A stretch of DNA of 62,902 bases from Gammaproteobacteria bacterium. Its GTDB lineage: Bacteria; Pseudomonadota; Gammaproteobacteria; GRL18. The position numbers and the translations under genes are program-made. Under the pieces are notes generated by a model. That model made no database searches and was not told the DNA's origin. It saw only the letters and a program-made list of their open reading frames with translations. Below are positions 27,634-36,065 of this stretch, in pieces (the first letter of the stretch is position 1; each line of letters begins with the position of its first letter). The stretch lies in contig JADGEM010000022.1 in assembly GCA_016744375.1 (NCBI GenBank), positions 1 to 62,902 of the forward strand. The letters are read 5' to 3'.

Positions 27634-27877
27634 TCATTACACAACCATCAATAACACGCATTATATCTCTGGCATGTTGTTGTGGGTTTCTGGGGGTTGA
27701 CCAGATACTTTTAATACAAAAGAGATTCTCCCTACATAAAGGAGAATTTTCTGGACAATACATTTTGCCCCAACTGTGAGCATGACCAGAAGACTTTTCA
27801 ATTTTCCAGTCTTTAGATTCAGCATATTGAAGTGCTTCTTCTATATGTTTGTTGGGATGTTTTTTTCTTGGTATCAC
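27611..27877 (-). CDS. HicA-like small basic protein, putative mRNA interferase
   Basis: The 88-residue product has a HicA-like opening: KHPNKHIEEALQYAESKDW then GHAHSWGKMYC, with the histidine in GHAHSWG at the position of the HicA catalytic histidine. Four further cysteines follow. The C-terminal helix ends in an acidic tail. The start codon is GTG (27877) with no obvious ribosome site. It is the first gene of the pair with 27073-27633, and a perfect dyad lies just upstream. A toxin role is inferred from similarity and context only. Confidence 0.62.
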   Translation of the reverse strand: MIPRKKHPNKHIEEALQYAESKDWKIEKSSGHAHSWGKMYCPENSPLCRENLFCIKSIWSTPRNPQQHARDIMRVIDGCVMIEEDDNE

Positions 27878-27894
27878 TGCAGAATAGCAAATTG

Positions 27895-27910
27895 GTTGTC
27901 AAATGACAAC
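27895..27910. promoter_or_regulatory. Palindromic operator upstream of the HicA-like/HTH pair
   Basis: GTTGTCA-AA-TGACAAC is a perfect 7-bp dyad with a 2-bp centre. It lies 18 bp upstream of the GTG start and overlaps a possible minus-strand -35 element (TTGTCA, 17-bp spacer, TATTCT). This is the arrangement expected for autoregulation by the HTH partner. It could also affect the recombinase gene at 27968. Confidence 0.65.
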
Positions 27911-27967
27911 TACAAGTTTTTAAACCATAATTAAAGAAGCAATCTAAAAGTTAAAAGGGAGATTATT

Positions 27968-28594
27968 ATGGAAACTCAATCAAAGAGTCAGCAAAAAAGA
28001 CAACCATGGAATAAGGGACGTATCCTTGGTCAGAAACCAGCCTTAAAACTCAAAGAGATATGGGAGATTCGTATTCGCTTACAGATGGATAATAATATAC
28101 GTGAACTTGCTTTATTCAATATGGCAATTGATAGTAAATTACGAGGCTGTGACCTGGTTAAACTTAAAGTCAGCGACATCATGCATAATGGAAAAATTCT
28201 ATCCAGGGCTATTGTGACTCAGCAAAAGACTCATAAGCCAGTGCGCTTTGAAATTACTGAACAAACAAGAGAGTCATTACAGGCATTAATTAATAAAAAC
28301 CATTTTGGATATCAAGACTACTTATTTAAAAGTCGCTTAAAAAGCTCAGAGCATTTATCCACTAGGCAATATGGCGTTATTGTCAAAAAATGGGTTTCTT
28401 CTATTGGTCTGGATCCAATGGAATATGGAACTCATACTATGCGACGTACTAAAGCTTCTTTAATTTACCAGAAAACAAAAAATATTCGAGTGGTACAATT
28501 ACTCTTAGGACATACGAAATTAGAGAGTACAATTCGTTATTTAGGTGTTGAAGTGGATGATGCTCTTGAAGTTTCGGAACAGATGGAGATTTAG
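27968..28594 (+). CDS. Small tyrosine recombinase/integrase
   Basis: The 208-residue protein is a near-minimal catalytic domain of the phage-integrase family. It lacks most of the N-terminal core-binding domain. Expected residues are present: R in SKLRGCDLVKLKVSDI, K in QQKTHKP, HTMRR, and LLGHTKLESTIRYLGV with the final tyrosine nucleophile. A GGGAG site precedes the ATG by 7 nt. It lies inside the segment bracketed by 179-bp direct repeats, and so is a candidate for the mobility enzyme of that island. Confidence 0.85.
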   Translation: METQSKSQQKRQPWNKGRILGQKPALKLKEIWEIRIRLQMDNNIRELALFNMAIDSKLRGCDLVKLKVSDIMHNGKILSRAIVTQQKTHKPVRFEITEQTRESLQALINKNHFGYQDYLFKSRLKSSEHLSTRQYGVIVKKWVSSIGLDPMEYGTHTMRRTKASLIYQKTKNIRVVQLLLGHTKLESTIRYLGVEVDDALEVSEQMEI

Positions 28595-29053
28595 TCATCA
28601 AACACATGTGTCTCTGTCTCAATGCAGGGACATAATTTTATCTATATTGAGATTTGGGAATGTTCGAAGATCGTCCCTTTGCTGATATATAAGTGACTGC
28701 TTATTCGTTTGGTTTGGGCGTAAAGCAGTTGTGAAAGCCTTTTTTTAAATAAGTTGACTCTGACCTAAAATAGTCATTGATTTAAAATATGATTAATTTT
28801 GTAATCACTTGTTACCTGTAATAGACATAAATCTATTCCTGTTTTTCATTCAATAGCATCGATTAGTTTCATTTGTTATAATTGAGTTTATATTTAAATT
28901 GAAATTCGGAGGACGTTCATGATTGTCATAAAAACCTTCCGGGTAGTTAGCGAATAATACTATTCTCTTGATTCTACCCGGCCTTTAAGCCGGGGCACGA
29001 TAATGCCCCTACTGTAAGTTTTATGTTAGGCACACTATGTGTCAGGGGTTATT
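28595..29053 (+). other. Upstream region of the rsgA-like gene
   Basis: About 460 bp without a long gene. The proximal half is AT-rich with no clear signal. The distal part holds a possible leader peptide and hairpins (28919-29009) and GTTAGGC at 29025-29031. Confidence 0.45.
28919..29009 (+). promoter_or_regulatory. Possible leader peptide with mutually exclusive hairpins
   Basis: A 12-codon open frame (28919-28957, MIVIKTFRVVSE) has a GGAGG site 7 nt upstream. Hairpin A pairs 28939-28946 with 28974-28981. Hairpin B pairs CCGGC (28978-28982) with GCCGG (28989-28993) and cannot form with A. A third stem pairs 28992-28997 with 29004-29009. This resembles an attenuator-like leader for the downstream GTPase gene, but no U-run follows, so it would act on translation rather than termination. 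Confidence 0.35.
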
Positions 29054-30094
29054 ATGACTAATCAATATTCTCTATCTCAACTTGGGTGGAAGCACTTTTT
29101 CCAACAACAAATTACTCTTGAGGAGTGGGATGACTTTACGTTTGCCAGAGTTATTGGCCTAGAGCGTACAGTGTTTCATCTGCTAAATATTAATGGCAAA
29201 AAAGACTTACCTATAACATCAAACATGCCTGATATCACTGTTGGTGATTGGCTGTTGCTAGATGATACAAATCGATTTCAACGTCTATTGGAACGCTCTT
29301 CTTTATTTTCTCGAAAAGCTGCGGGTACCAAGGTAGATACTCAATTGATTGCAGCGAACGTGGACACGGTTTTTATTGTCAGCTCCATGAATATGGATTT
29401 TAACCTTAATCGTATTGAGAGATACTTGGCTTTAGCGAATGAAGCGAATGCCAACCCCGTTATAGTACTGACAAAACAGGACTGTTGCGACCATCCACAA
29501 GATTATCTGTCACGGGTTCAAAGATTAAATCCCCTCCTTGAGGTCGTAACTGTGAACAGTTTGGATGAAAATAGTGTAGAACAATTGAAAACCTGGTGTT
29601 CGACAGGAGAAACAATTGTGTTGATAGGATCATCAGGTGTTGGAAAGTCGACTATAGTCAACACTTTGGTAGGTTTGGAAACCCAGTTGACTCATTCTAT
29701 TCGTGAAGACGATGATAAAGGACGCCATACAACAACAGGACGCTCCATTCATTTTCTTGCTTCTGGTGGAATGTTATTGGATACACCGGGGATGCGAGAA
29801 CTTCAAATTGTCAATTGCGAATACGGAGTTGAAGAAACATTTCCAGAAATCCTTAAGTTTGCGAGGCAATGTAAATTTTCAGACTGTAAACATGACAGCG
29901 AACCAGGATGTGCTGTTAAAAAAGCTATTGAAGCAGGTGGATTAGATAAAAGGAGGCTGGCTAGCTATCAAAAGTTATTAAGAGAACAGGCCTTTAATGC
30001 AGCAACTTTAGTAGAAAAGCGTGAACGTGATAGAGTATTTGGGCGTTACGTTCGCTCTGTAATGGATAGCAAACGTAAAAATAAAGGCTATTAG
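29054..30094 (+). CDS. rsgA: RsgA-type circularly permuted GTPase
   Basis: RsgA is a late 30S-subunit assembly GTPase. The 346-residue protein has an N-terminal OB-fold region, then the permuted order of GTPase motifs: TKQD (G4), GSSGVGKST (G1) and DTPGMRE (G3). A C-terminal zinc site follows (CKFSDCKHDSEPGC). The ATG at 29054 with an AGGGG site is preferred over the GTG at 29039. Its accessory surroundings suggest a mobile paralogue rather than the chromosomal copy, which I cannot verify here. Confidence 0.85.
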   Translation: MTNQYSLSQLGWKHFFQQQITLEEWDDFTFARVIGLERTVFHLLNINGKKDLPITSNMPDITVGDWLLLDDTNRFQRLLERSSLFSRKAAGTKVDTQLIAANVDTVFIVSSMNMDFNLNRIERYLALANEANANPVIVLTKQDCCDHPQDYLSRVQRLNPLLEVVTVNSLDENSVEQLKTWCSTGETIVLIGSSGVGKSTIVNTLVGLETQLTHSIREDDDKGRHTTTGRSIHFLASGGMLLDTPGMRELQIVNCEYGVEETFPEILKFARQCKFSDCKHDSEPGCAVKKAIEAGGLDKRRLASYQKLLREQAFNAATLVEKRERDRVFGRYVRSVMDSKRKNKGY

Positions 30095-30412
30095 AAAATG
30101 CTCTGGTGGCTATAAGTAACAAATTACTGCTTTCTTATAGCCACCGTTAGCTTATGCTGTTATCACTAATTGGTGGTGTACCAAGAATTCACTGGTTCAA
30201 AATTCAGCCTTCAATAGCCGCTATTTATCAGTTAGTGACAACATTAGAAAACAGCGATATGTCAGCTTTAGGTCATTACCAACTTGGTCGATAAAACAGG
30301 CCACCCACAAAATGAGAAATTGAAAATCACTAAAAAATTCAGTTCACTTCAAAAAAGTCAGCGGGCAATGAGATTATCTAAAAAATAACAGAAGAGTGAT
30401 TGAAGACAGCCA
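30095..30412. other. Intergenic region with a long hairpin after rsgA
   Basis: A perfect 12-bp stem (30105-30116 with 30134-30145, loop 17 nt) starts 10 bp past the rsgA stop and may end its transcript, though no T-run follows. The rest shows only unassigned, probably decayed sequence. Confidence 0.55.
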
Positions 30413-30591
30413 TACTGGCTGTAAATCATTAAGATTAGCTAATGGAACAACCGATTTTTCTAATAATGAATATTCAAACGCGGCATCATCATAGGAATAG
30501 AGAATAACTGGAAAAAATAATAATAAGAAAAACAAATAAAGTCGTGGGGTATTTTTTAATTTAATATTTATTTTAATAAGAGTTGTCATAT
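30413..30591 (-). pseudogene. Exact 179-bp copy of the esterase gene 5' end
   Basis: This fragment repeats 21474-21652 without a visible mismatch: start codon, signal-like segment and codons up to NDLQPV. Past the repeat the frame runs into unrelated sequence, so no functional protein is made. On the upstream side of the start codon it abuts the IS21-type inverted repeat, overlapping it by 2 bp. Confidence 0.92.
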
Positions 30592-30702
30592 TATTAGACG
30601 TCAACTACTTTGTCCGATTGGCGACAATTAACTTGTCCGGTTGGCGACAATTAGCTAGGCCGGTTTGATACACTCCAGACAAATTTATTTACAAGGGTCT
30701 TT

Positions 30703-32196
30703 ATGTCTGGAAAATCAATCACCCAAGAACAGGTCAAGTTATATATGTCTCACCGAAAACAACCGACTTACACCCAAGCCTCATCAGCAGCAAAAGCTGG
30801 GATTTCAGAAAGAACAGCCAGACGCATTGATACAGGCAAGCATCAAACTGGCACGACATTGCCCAGGCAGTACAAAACACGCAAAGATCCCTTTAATGGT
30901 GCTTTTGAAAAGCATTTAGTACCCCTACTTGAGCTTGAGCCAAAATTACAGCCTATCACCTTACTAGAAGCGCTGGAAGAGCTAGAACCCGGTCAATTTG
31001 ATAATTCCCATCTAAGAACGCTTCAACGACGAGTCAAACGCTGGCGTGCTCAAGAAGGCCCTGAGCAAGAAGTTATTTTTCAACAAAAACACATTGCCGG
31101 TGATATGGGGATTTCAGATTATACCTGGGCCAATGAGCTTAAAATAACGATTAGTGGTGAAGCATTTAAACATAAACTTTATCACTATCGTCTGGTTTAC
31201 AGCGGTTGGACATATGCTCAGATTGTATTGGGTGGCGAAAGCTTTGAATCCCTTTCAGCAGGCTTACAAAATGCACTATGGCAATCAGGTGGAGTCCCAA
31301 CAACCCATCGAACCGATAGCTTAAGTGCTGCGTTTAACAATCATTATGAACAGGAAAAGCTGACCGAGCGCTATGAAAAGTTATGCCAGTACTGCGGCAT
31401 TAAAGCGACCCGAAACAACAAAGGCATTGCTCATGAAAATGGTGCCATTGAATCACCTAATGGTCATTTAAAATGTAAAATTGAACAAAAACTACTCTTG
31501 CGTGGCGGTCGGGATTTTGCTTCATTATCAGATTATGAAGCCTTTATTGATGAAATTATCCGTAAAATAAACCAACGTTGTAAAACACGATTTGATGAAG
31601 AAAAAATACATTTAAAATCGCTTCCCAGCCGCCGTACAAATGATTTTAGTGAGTTGTATGTCAAAGTCACCACAAGAAGTACCATTTCAGTTAAACGTGT
31701 GACTTATACTGTGCCATCCCGATTAATCGGCACCACATTATTGGTACACATTTATGATGAACGTCTGGATTTATTCTATGGGCATGAATTAACGTTAACC
31801 CTAAAGCGTGTTTACGCACATCGTCACATCCGTTCACGTGCCATTAACTACAAGCATATCATTCATTCTTTAGCCAAAAAGCCCAATGCGTTTAAATCAT
31901 CAGCTTATCGGGATGACATTGTACCCGAAGGTGATTTCACCCTGATTTGGACACACCTCAAACAAACCGGCATTCATGATGAGGACTGCCATTATATGGT
32001 GAGTCTGTTATCCATTGCCGATACCTATGATTGTGAAGAGGCATTAGGTCGTTTTGTTCTGACTTCGCTCGAAGCGGGCAATCGGGTTTCAATCAGGCAG
32101 TGCCGTGAATTTTTTGCACCGGTACTCACTGAAATGCCCCAGCTCACTCACCAGCAACACGACCTGTCATCTTACAATGCATTACTGAGGAATTAA
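30703..32196 (+). CDS. istA: IS21-family transposase IstA
   Basis: The 497-residue protein has an N-terminal helix-turn-helix (about 20-50, YTQASSAAKAGISERTARR), then the rve/DDE core. Catalytic candidates are D in AGDMGISDYTW, D in THRTDSLSA and E in ENGAIESPNGH. A C-terminal beta-barrel region follows. The stop is 1 bp before istB, so the two are translationally coupled. The length is normal for the family. Confidence 0.95.
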   Translation: MSGKSITQEQVKLYMSHRKQPTYTQASSAAKAGISERTARRIDTGKHQTGTTLPRQYKTRKDPFNGAFEKHLVPLLELEPKLQPITLLEALEELEPGQFDNSHLRTLQRRVKRWRAQEGPEQEVIFQQKHIAGDMGISDYTWANELKITISGEAFKHKLYHYRLVYSGWTYAQIVLGGESFESLSAGLQNALWQSGGVPTTHRTDSLSAAFNNHYEQEKLTERYEKLCQYCGIKATRNNKGIAHENGAIESPNGHLKCKIEQKLLLRGGRDFASLSDYEAFIDEIIRKINQRCKTRFDEEKIHLKSLPSRRTNDFSELYVKVTTRSTISVKRVTYTVPSRLIGTTLLVHIYDERLDLFYGHELTLTLKRVYAHRHIRSRAINYKHIIHSLAKKPNAFKSSAYRDDIVPEGDFTLIWTHLKQTGIHDEDCHYMVSLLSIADTYDCEEALGRFVLTSLEAGNRVSIRQCREFFAPVLTEMPQLTHQQHDLSSYNALLRN

Positions 32197-32197
32197 T

Positions 32198-32941
32198 ATG
32201 GCCAATATCCAAAGCTTACCCTTTTTACTCAAAGAATTACGTTTAACCACCATGGCAAAACAATGGCAGGAGGTTTCACAAAAAGCCATTGAAATGGATT
32301 GGGAACCTGAATTGTTTTTAGCTCATTTATGCGAATTAGAAACCAGCTACCGGCATGATAATAAATTAAAGCGATTATTAAGAGAAAGCAAACTACCGGT
32401 GGGAAAACAATTAGCACAGTATGACTTTAGGGAAATAACGGGTGTTACTGCTCAACAAATCAAACAAAAGACCACTCAGTTAGATTGGCTCAAGCAAGGG
32501 CATAATGTACTTTTGTTTGGTGCCAGTGGTCTGGGGAAAACGCATTTAGCCGCGGCCATTGGCTATGCGCTATTAGAGCAGGCGGTGCGGGTTAAATTTA
32601 TGAGCAGTACATCATTGGTTCAAATGCTTCAAAAGGCAAAAGAAGACTTGTCTCTGGAGTTTGAACTGAAAAAACTGGATAAATATGAGTTGCTTATTCT
32701 GGATGATATTGGTTATGTCAAAAAAACAAACAGTGAAAGCCAGGTGTTATTTGAATTAATTGCACATCGGTATGAGCGCAATAGCTTACTTATCACCTCA
32801 AATCAGGCTTTTAGTGAGTGGGATAGTATCTTCACTGACAATATGATGACAGTGGCTGCTATTGACAGGCTTATTCATCATGCTTCTATTTATCAAATTG
32901 AAGGAGAAAGTTATCGTAAAAAACAAGCTATGAAAAATTAA
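32198..32941 (+). CDS. istB: IS21-family helper ATPase IstB
   Basis: The 247-residue AAA+ ATPase (DnaA/DnaC-like) has Walker A GASGLGKTH (about 108-116), Walker B LLILDDIGYV and sensor-1 SLLITSNQAFSEW. It is required for IS21 strand transfer and target choice. It is immediately downstream of istA and ends 6 bp before the right inverted repeat. Confidence 0.95.
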   Translation: MANIQSLPFLLKELRLTTMAKQWQEVSQKAIEMDWEPELFLAHLCELETSYRHDNKLKRLLRESKLPVGKQLAQYDFREITGVTAQQIKQKTTQLDWLKQGHNVLLFGASGLGKTHLAAAIGYALLEQAVRVKFMSSTSLVQMLQKAKEDLSLEFELKKLDKYELLILDDIGYVKKTNSESQVLFELIAHRYERNSLLITSNQAFSEWDSIFTDNMMTVAAIDRLIHHASIYQIEGESYRKKQAMKN

Positions 32942-33036
32942 ATGAGAAACCGGACAAGTTAATTGTCGCCAATCGGACAAAGTAGTTGACGTCTAATAAT
33001 TGTCCAAAAGCAAAGAAAGATCAAGAGCCCCCTAAC

Positions 33037-33147
33037 TCAACAAAATACAGTGAGTGGATTGGCAATAAATGCCAGAATCAGAAAGGCACTCAACCAAAAG
33101 CCATGTTTTTTCACTACCTCTACTTCATTAATATCATTCCTATCCAT
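33037..33147 (-). pseudogene. Short membrane-protein fragment next to IS21
   Basis: A 36-codon frame from the ATG at 33147 encodes an acidic N-terminus and one hydrophobic segment (GFWLSAFLILAFIANPLTVF), then stops 37 bp from IS21. It resembles the first segment of small multi-pass membrane proteins, so it is probably a truncated remnant. It starts 7 bp after the phosphatase-like gene and may have been its cassette companion. Confidence 0.35.
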
Positions 33148-33154
33148 TTTTTTC

Positions 33155-33730
33155 TTAAAGTTTGTAAACACCAAAGCTCCAGTGCTTTGAACCTGGATCC
33201 TTTGGTCCTGACCAGCCGGTTTTTCTCAGTTCATTAGCTAAAATTCTGTTGTAAACACCATGACCAACAAACAAAATTTTTTCATGATTATAAGCTATTT
33301 GTTTAAGCTTATTGACAGCTTCCTTTGCTCTTTTTTTTGCTTCTTTAAATGATTCTGAATTTCTTGAAAAGCCAAATAACCAAAGAACCCTAAATAAGAC
33401 GGTCCATATTTTGGGTGATAGTTTCAATTTTTGCCAATTTGCAGATGGTAATCCAGCTTCATTAAAAATTGAATCCGACAAAATAATTTTTTCTTTATCT
33501 AATATCTTTGCTGAATCAATTGATCTCGGTAACTCACTACATATGATAGCATTACACCGTCGGGCATAATTAAATGCCGCTTCTGTTGGTTTAGATGATT
33601 CTGACAAGGAAGAATCATTATAACCTTGAATCCAATAATAAAATTCTGATGCATTTAACTTGTTTAATGAAGTCTCTACTGGTTTTCCATGTCTTAGTAA
33701 CGTAATTTCCATTTTGGCTTTCTTAAACAT
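33155..33730 (-). CDS. Histidine-phosphatase-family protein, integron-cassette-like
   Basis: The 191-residue protein begins with the phosphoglycerate-mutase-like motif LLRHGKP (catalytic histidine), followed by CSELPRSIDSAKIL and, near the C-terminus, LFVGHGVYNRIL with the second histidine. Substrate is unknown. The start can be the ATG at 33730 or MEITLLRHG at 33712. An attC-like site lies immediately upstream, so the gene looks like a captured cassette read on the minus strand. Confidence 0.75.
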   Translation of the reverse strand: MFKKAKMEITLLRHGKPVETSLNKLNASEFYYWIQGYNDSSLSESSKPTEAAFNYARRCNAIICSELPRSIDSAKILDKEKIILSDSIFNEAGLPSANWQKLKLSPKIWTVLFRVLWLFGFSRNSESFKEAKKRAKEAVNKLKQIAYNHEKILFVGHGVYNRILANELRKTGWSGPKDPGSKHWSFGVYKL

Positions 33731-33795
33731 AACCCCGCCAACAGAGGCCGAGCGTAGCGAGGTTCAGTGCACGTTGCTGCTTGGCCTTGTTAAGC
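33727..33795 (-). other. attC-like integron recombination site
   Basis: On the minus strand the 69-bp site starts with GCTTAAC (RYYYAAC consensus) and ends with GTTATGT (one or two departures from GTTRRRY). The inner arms GCCAAGCAG (33777-33785) and CTGTTGGC (33737-33744) pair with one extra unpaired base, the feature that gives attC its strand polarity. It separates two minus-strand genes at the expected spacing. Confidence 0.7.
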
Positions 33796-33801
33796 ATTTA
33801 T

Positions 33802-34254
33802 TTAGTTAGCCATTTTTAGGGAAAAGTAAAGAAAAGAAAGCCCCCAAAATGAGTAACATACTATAAATCTTGGCGTAAAAAAGAGTGCGGATTTAAAACC
33901 CAGTAGCTGAATTTTTGCCTCAGATATTTCGTGGTACCTAGCTTTTTCCGCATCGCCAGTGAGAGCGCTTTCTTGGATTTCTTTCTCCAGCTCGTTGAAC
34001 ATTTTTTTAAATGGGCGACGATCCCCGCGATTTTCAAATACCTGAGAGAAGAAGAGGAAAAAAATAACCCCCATAGATAGCAGCTGGATATATACATTTC
34101 CTACACTCCATGATCCGAGGGTGGCAACGAAGAGCCAAACAGCATATAAATTTAGATTTCTGTAGTGTGAATTTATATAATTTTTAATCTCAGAGATTTT
34201 ATGGATGTACCCTTCAGAAACATCCAGCTTTTCCTTGCTCATAGATAACTCCAT
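33802..34254 (-). CDS. Hypothetical two-helix membrane protein, integron-cassette-like
   Basis: The 150-residue product has one hydrophobic hairpin (LYAVWLFVATLGSW to MGVIFFLFFSQ, about 38-70), a charged helical region and a C-terminal hydrophobic segment (IVCYSFWGLSFLYFSL). No family was recognised. GTTAAGC on the minus strand lies just upstream of the start (34264-34270), and the attC-like site lies 7 bp after the stop. Gene plus downstream attC is the layout of one integron cassette. Confidence 0.65.
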   Translation of the reverse strand: MELSMSKEKLDVSEGYIHKISEIKNYINSHYRNLNLYAVWLFVATLGSWSVGNVYIQLLSMGVIFFLFFSQVFENRGDRRPFKKMFNELEKEIQESALTGDAEKARYHEISEAKIQLLGFKSALFFTPRFIVCYSFWGLSFLYFSLKMAN

Positions 34255-35043
34255 AGTTTGTATGCTTAACGGGTGTATAATTACCCCCTTTTTTAATTTT
34301 TACTGATCAATCCACAGTAACTGATATCAAAATCAGTTTCAAATCTTATGATGAAAAATACCAAGGGATAGTGATAATTTGTAGGACTAAGTGTACTTCA
34401 AGCAATAAAATATGAAAGAAGTGCCAATAAAAGCCTTATGGCCTATATTTCGACCTCAGTGGATGCTACGTCTTAGCTTTTCTATATTGTGAACCAGGCA
34501 GAACATCTGCCATTGTGCATTCACTTTTTCCCAGATCAGTTATGGACAGCCATTAACTAATACCATTTAAATGGGATCAGACTTATGATGGCTTTATGAT
34601 CTACTAAGCTGGAATTAAAAATGATTTATCAATATGAAAAATATACTGGCAGTTTAATGACCATAGTGGCACTCCAAGGGCGCTTCTTCCAGGGCGTAAT
34701 TTATTGGTTGCTCGAAAATCAAAAGAAGGGGGCGTTCGAACGAAGTGCTGAGTCTATCGGTTGCACTCGAGACTGATTCATCTAACTGGAGACGCTTCGA
34801 GCCCGTCCATGGGTTGCTTGACAGAAAACGGGAATTGACTCATTTTAAAGATGTAACTGTTTACCAATTCATAACGGGAATTTAGATGCTCAATTATTGC
34901 ACTCGCCCCATTGCGTTAATTCAGAACTATTTAAAACTAACGTTTAAAGTGAGCATGAATCAATCATAGAACCAGAAAACTATCAAAAAATTATAGAACT
35001 ATATTTTCAAATTCATACTACCAACATTTCTTCATGCCTTCTT
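34255..35043. other. Decayed accessory DNA with a transposase remnant
   Basis: About 790 bp without an intact gene. On the minus strand 34456-34542 reads VNAQWQMFCLVHNIEKLRRS, resembling the C-terminal end of IS1182-type transposases, bounded by stops. A dispersed repeat occupies 34656-34832. Confidence 0.45.
34656..34832 (+). repeat. Dispersed noncoding repeat, copy 1 (inverted relative to 39365-39543)
   Basis: This segment matches the reverse complement of 39365-39543 along its length, with substitutions. Shared blocks include CTTCTTCCAGGGCG, AAGTGCTGAGTCT, CATCTAACTGG and GCCCGTCCATGGGT. This copy lacks the far arm of the hairpin present in copy 2. No protein frame is conserved between the copies. 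Confidence 0.7.
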
Positions 35044-35958
35044 CTACTTAACTTTAGACAAGCGTGCTTTGAAAAAATCAATAAACTCTGCAACATGCCC
35101 AGGCATATATCGCCGGCTTGGATAGATTAGTTGTAGTCCTGTATTTTTATTATCACTCTCCTGAAAACCAACAACAAAGTTATCCAACAGAGAGATCAGT
35201 TTACCTGTTGCAAGATCGTTTTTCACATCCCAAATCGATTTATAAGCGATGCCTGCTCCAGACAAAGCCCATTGACGGATAATTGCACCATCGTTACTAA
35301 TAAAAGCCTGCCTAACTTTAATGCTCTGGTGACCCTCACCAGAATAAAATCGCCATTCATTTAATGGCTCGCCAAGGCGTTCCATCACCAGACAAAAATG
35401 ATGTTCTAAATCTATTGGTTGTTCTGGCATACCATGTTGTTCAAGATATTCAGGCGAGGCGACCAAGACTCGATGATTATCGGCAAGGTGACGAATAACT
35501 AAATTACTGTCAGGCAAATTTCCAAATCGAACACCGAGGTCAAATCCATACTCGACCAGATTCATAACACCATCAGAGAGGTGTAAATAAGGGATTATTC
35601 CTGCATGTAGATGGACAAACTCAGATAATGCTGGTGCAACATACTGACGGCCAAAATCAGATGTTGCAGTAATACGAAGATGGCCTGATAAGACTTCTTT
35701 TTCATTTTGTAAAAGTGATTCAATACCTTCTACTTCTGCCAGTACACGCACACAGCCATCATAAAAACGTTGGCCTGCCGCGGTTAACGAAATTTTGCGT
35801 GTCGTGCGGTTCAAAAGGCGAGTGTTGTAATGCTGCTCTAAAGCATTGATACGTGCTGTGATTGTTGCGGGAGACAGCTTGACCTGTCGACCTGCAGCAG
35901 CCAACCCCCCTGCTTTCACCACTCGGACAAAAATCGCCATACTATCAATTTTATTCAT
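35044..35958 (-). CDS. LysR-family transcriptional regulator
   Basis: The 304-residue protein has an N-terminal winged HTH (about 3-60, VVKAGGLAAAGRQVKLSPAT and LNRTTRKISLT) and a C-terminal LysR substrate-binding domain (about 90-300). The HTH wording places it in the large AaeR/DhaR-like clade (MNKIDSMAIFVRVVKAGG). It is divergent from the VOC/nitroreductase remnant and the NAD(P)H oxidoreductase gene, its probable targets. Confidence 0.9.
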   Translation of the reverse strand: MNKIDSMAIFVRVVKAGGLAAAGRQVKLSPATITARINALEQHYNTRLLNRTTRKISLTAAGQRFYDGCVRVLAEVEGIESLLQNEKEVLSGHLRITATSDFGRQYVAPALSEFVHLHAGIIPYLHLSDGVMNLVEYGFDLGVRFGNLPDSNLVIRHLADNHRVLVASPEYLEQHGMPEQPIDLEHHFCLVMERLGEPLNEWRFYSGEGHQSIKVRQAFISNDGAIIRQWALSGAGIAYKSIWDVKNDLATGKLISLLDNFVVGFQESDNKNTGLQLIYPSRRYMPGHVAEFIDFFKARLSKVK

Positions 35959-36065
35959 ATTCTTCAGTATTTCTGAATAATGTTTTTAGTATTTAAGCAA
36001 TTGTTATAATTAATTGCAAGTATTATTATAATTACAAACGGAGCAAACTAAACGGGGGAGTGGAT

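Larger units (their letters stand above)
30590..33000. mobile_element. Complete IS21-family insertion sequence
   Basis: Perfect 53-bp inverted repeats (30590-30642 and 32948-33000) enclose istA and istB. Each end contains the TGTCCGATTGGCGACAA core; the left end also has a second, near-identical copy (TGTCCGGTTGGCGACAA), as is usual for multiple transposase sites in this family. Flanking bases differ (...GTCAT versus TGTCC...), so no target duplication is evident. Both genes are intact, and the element looks recently active. Confidence 0.95.

Noticed and set aside
29025..29031. attC site ending GTTAGGC upstream of the rsgA-like gene.
   Set aside because: No matching RYYYAAC partner or paired inner arms were found in the preceding 130 bp.
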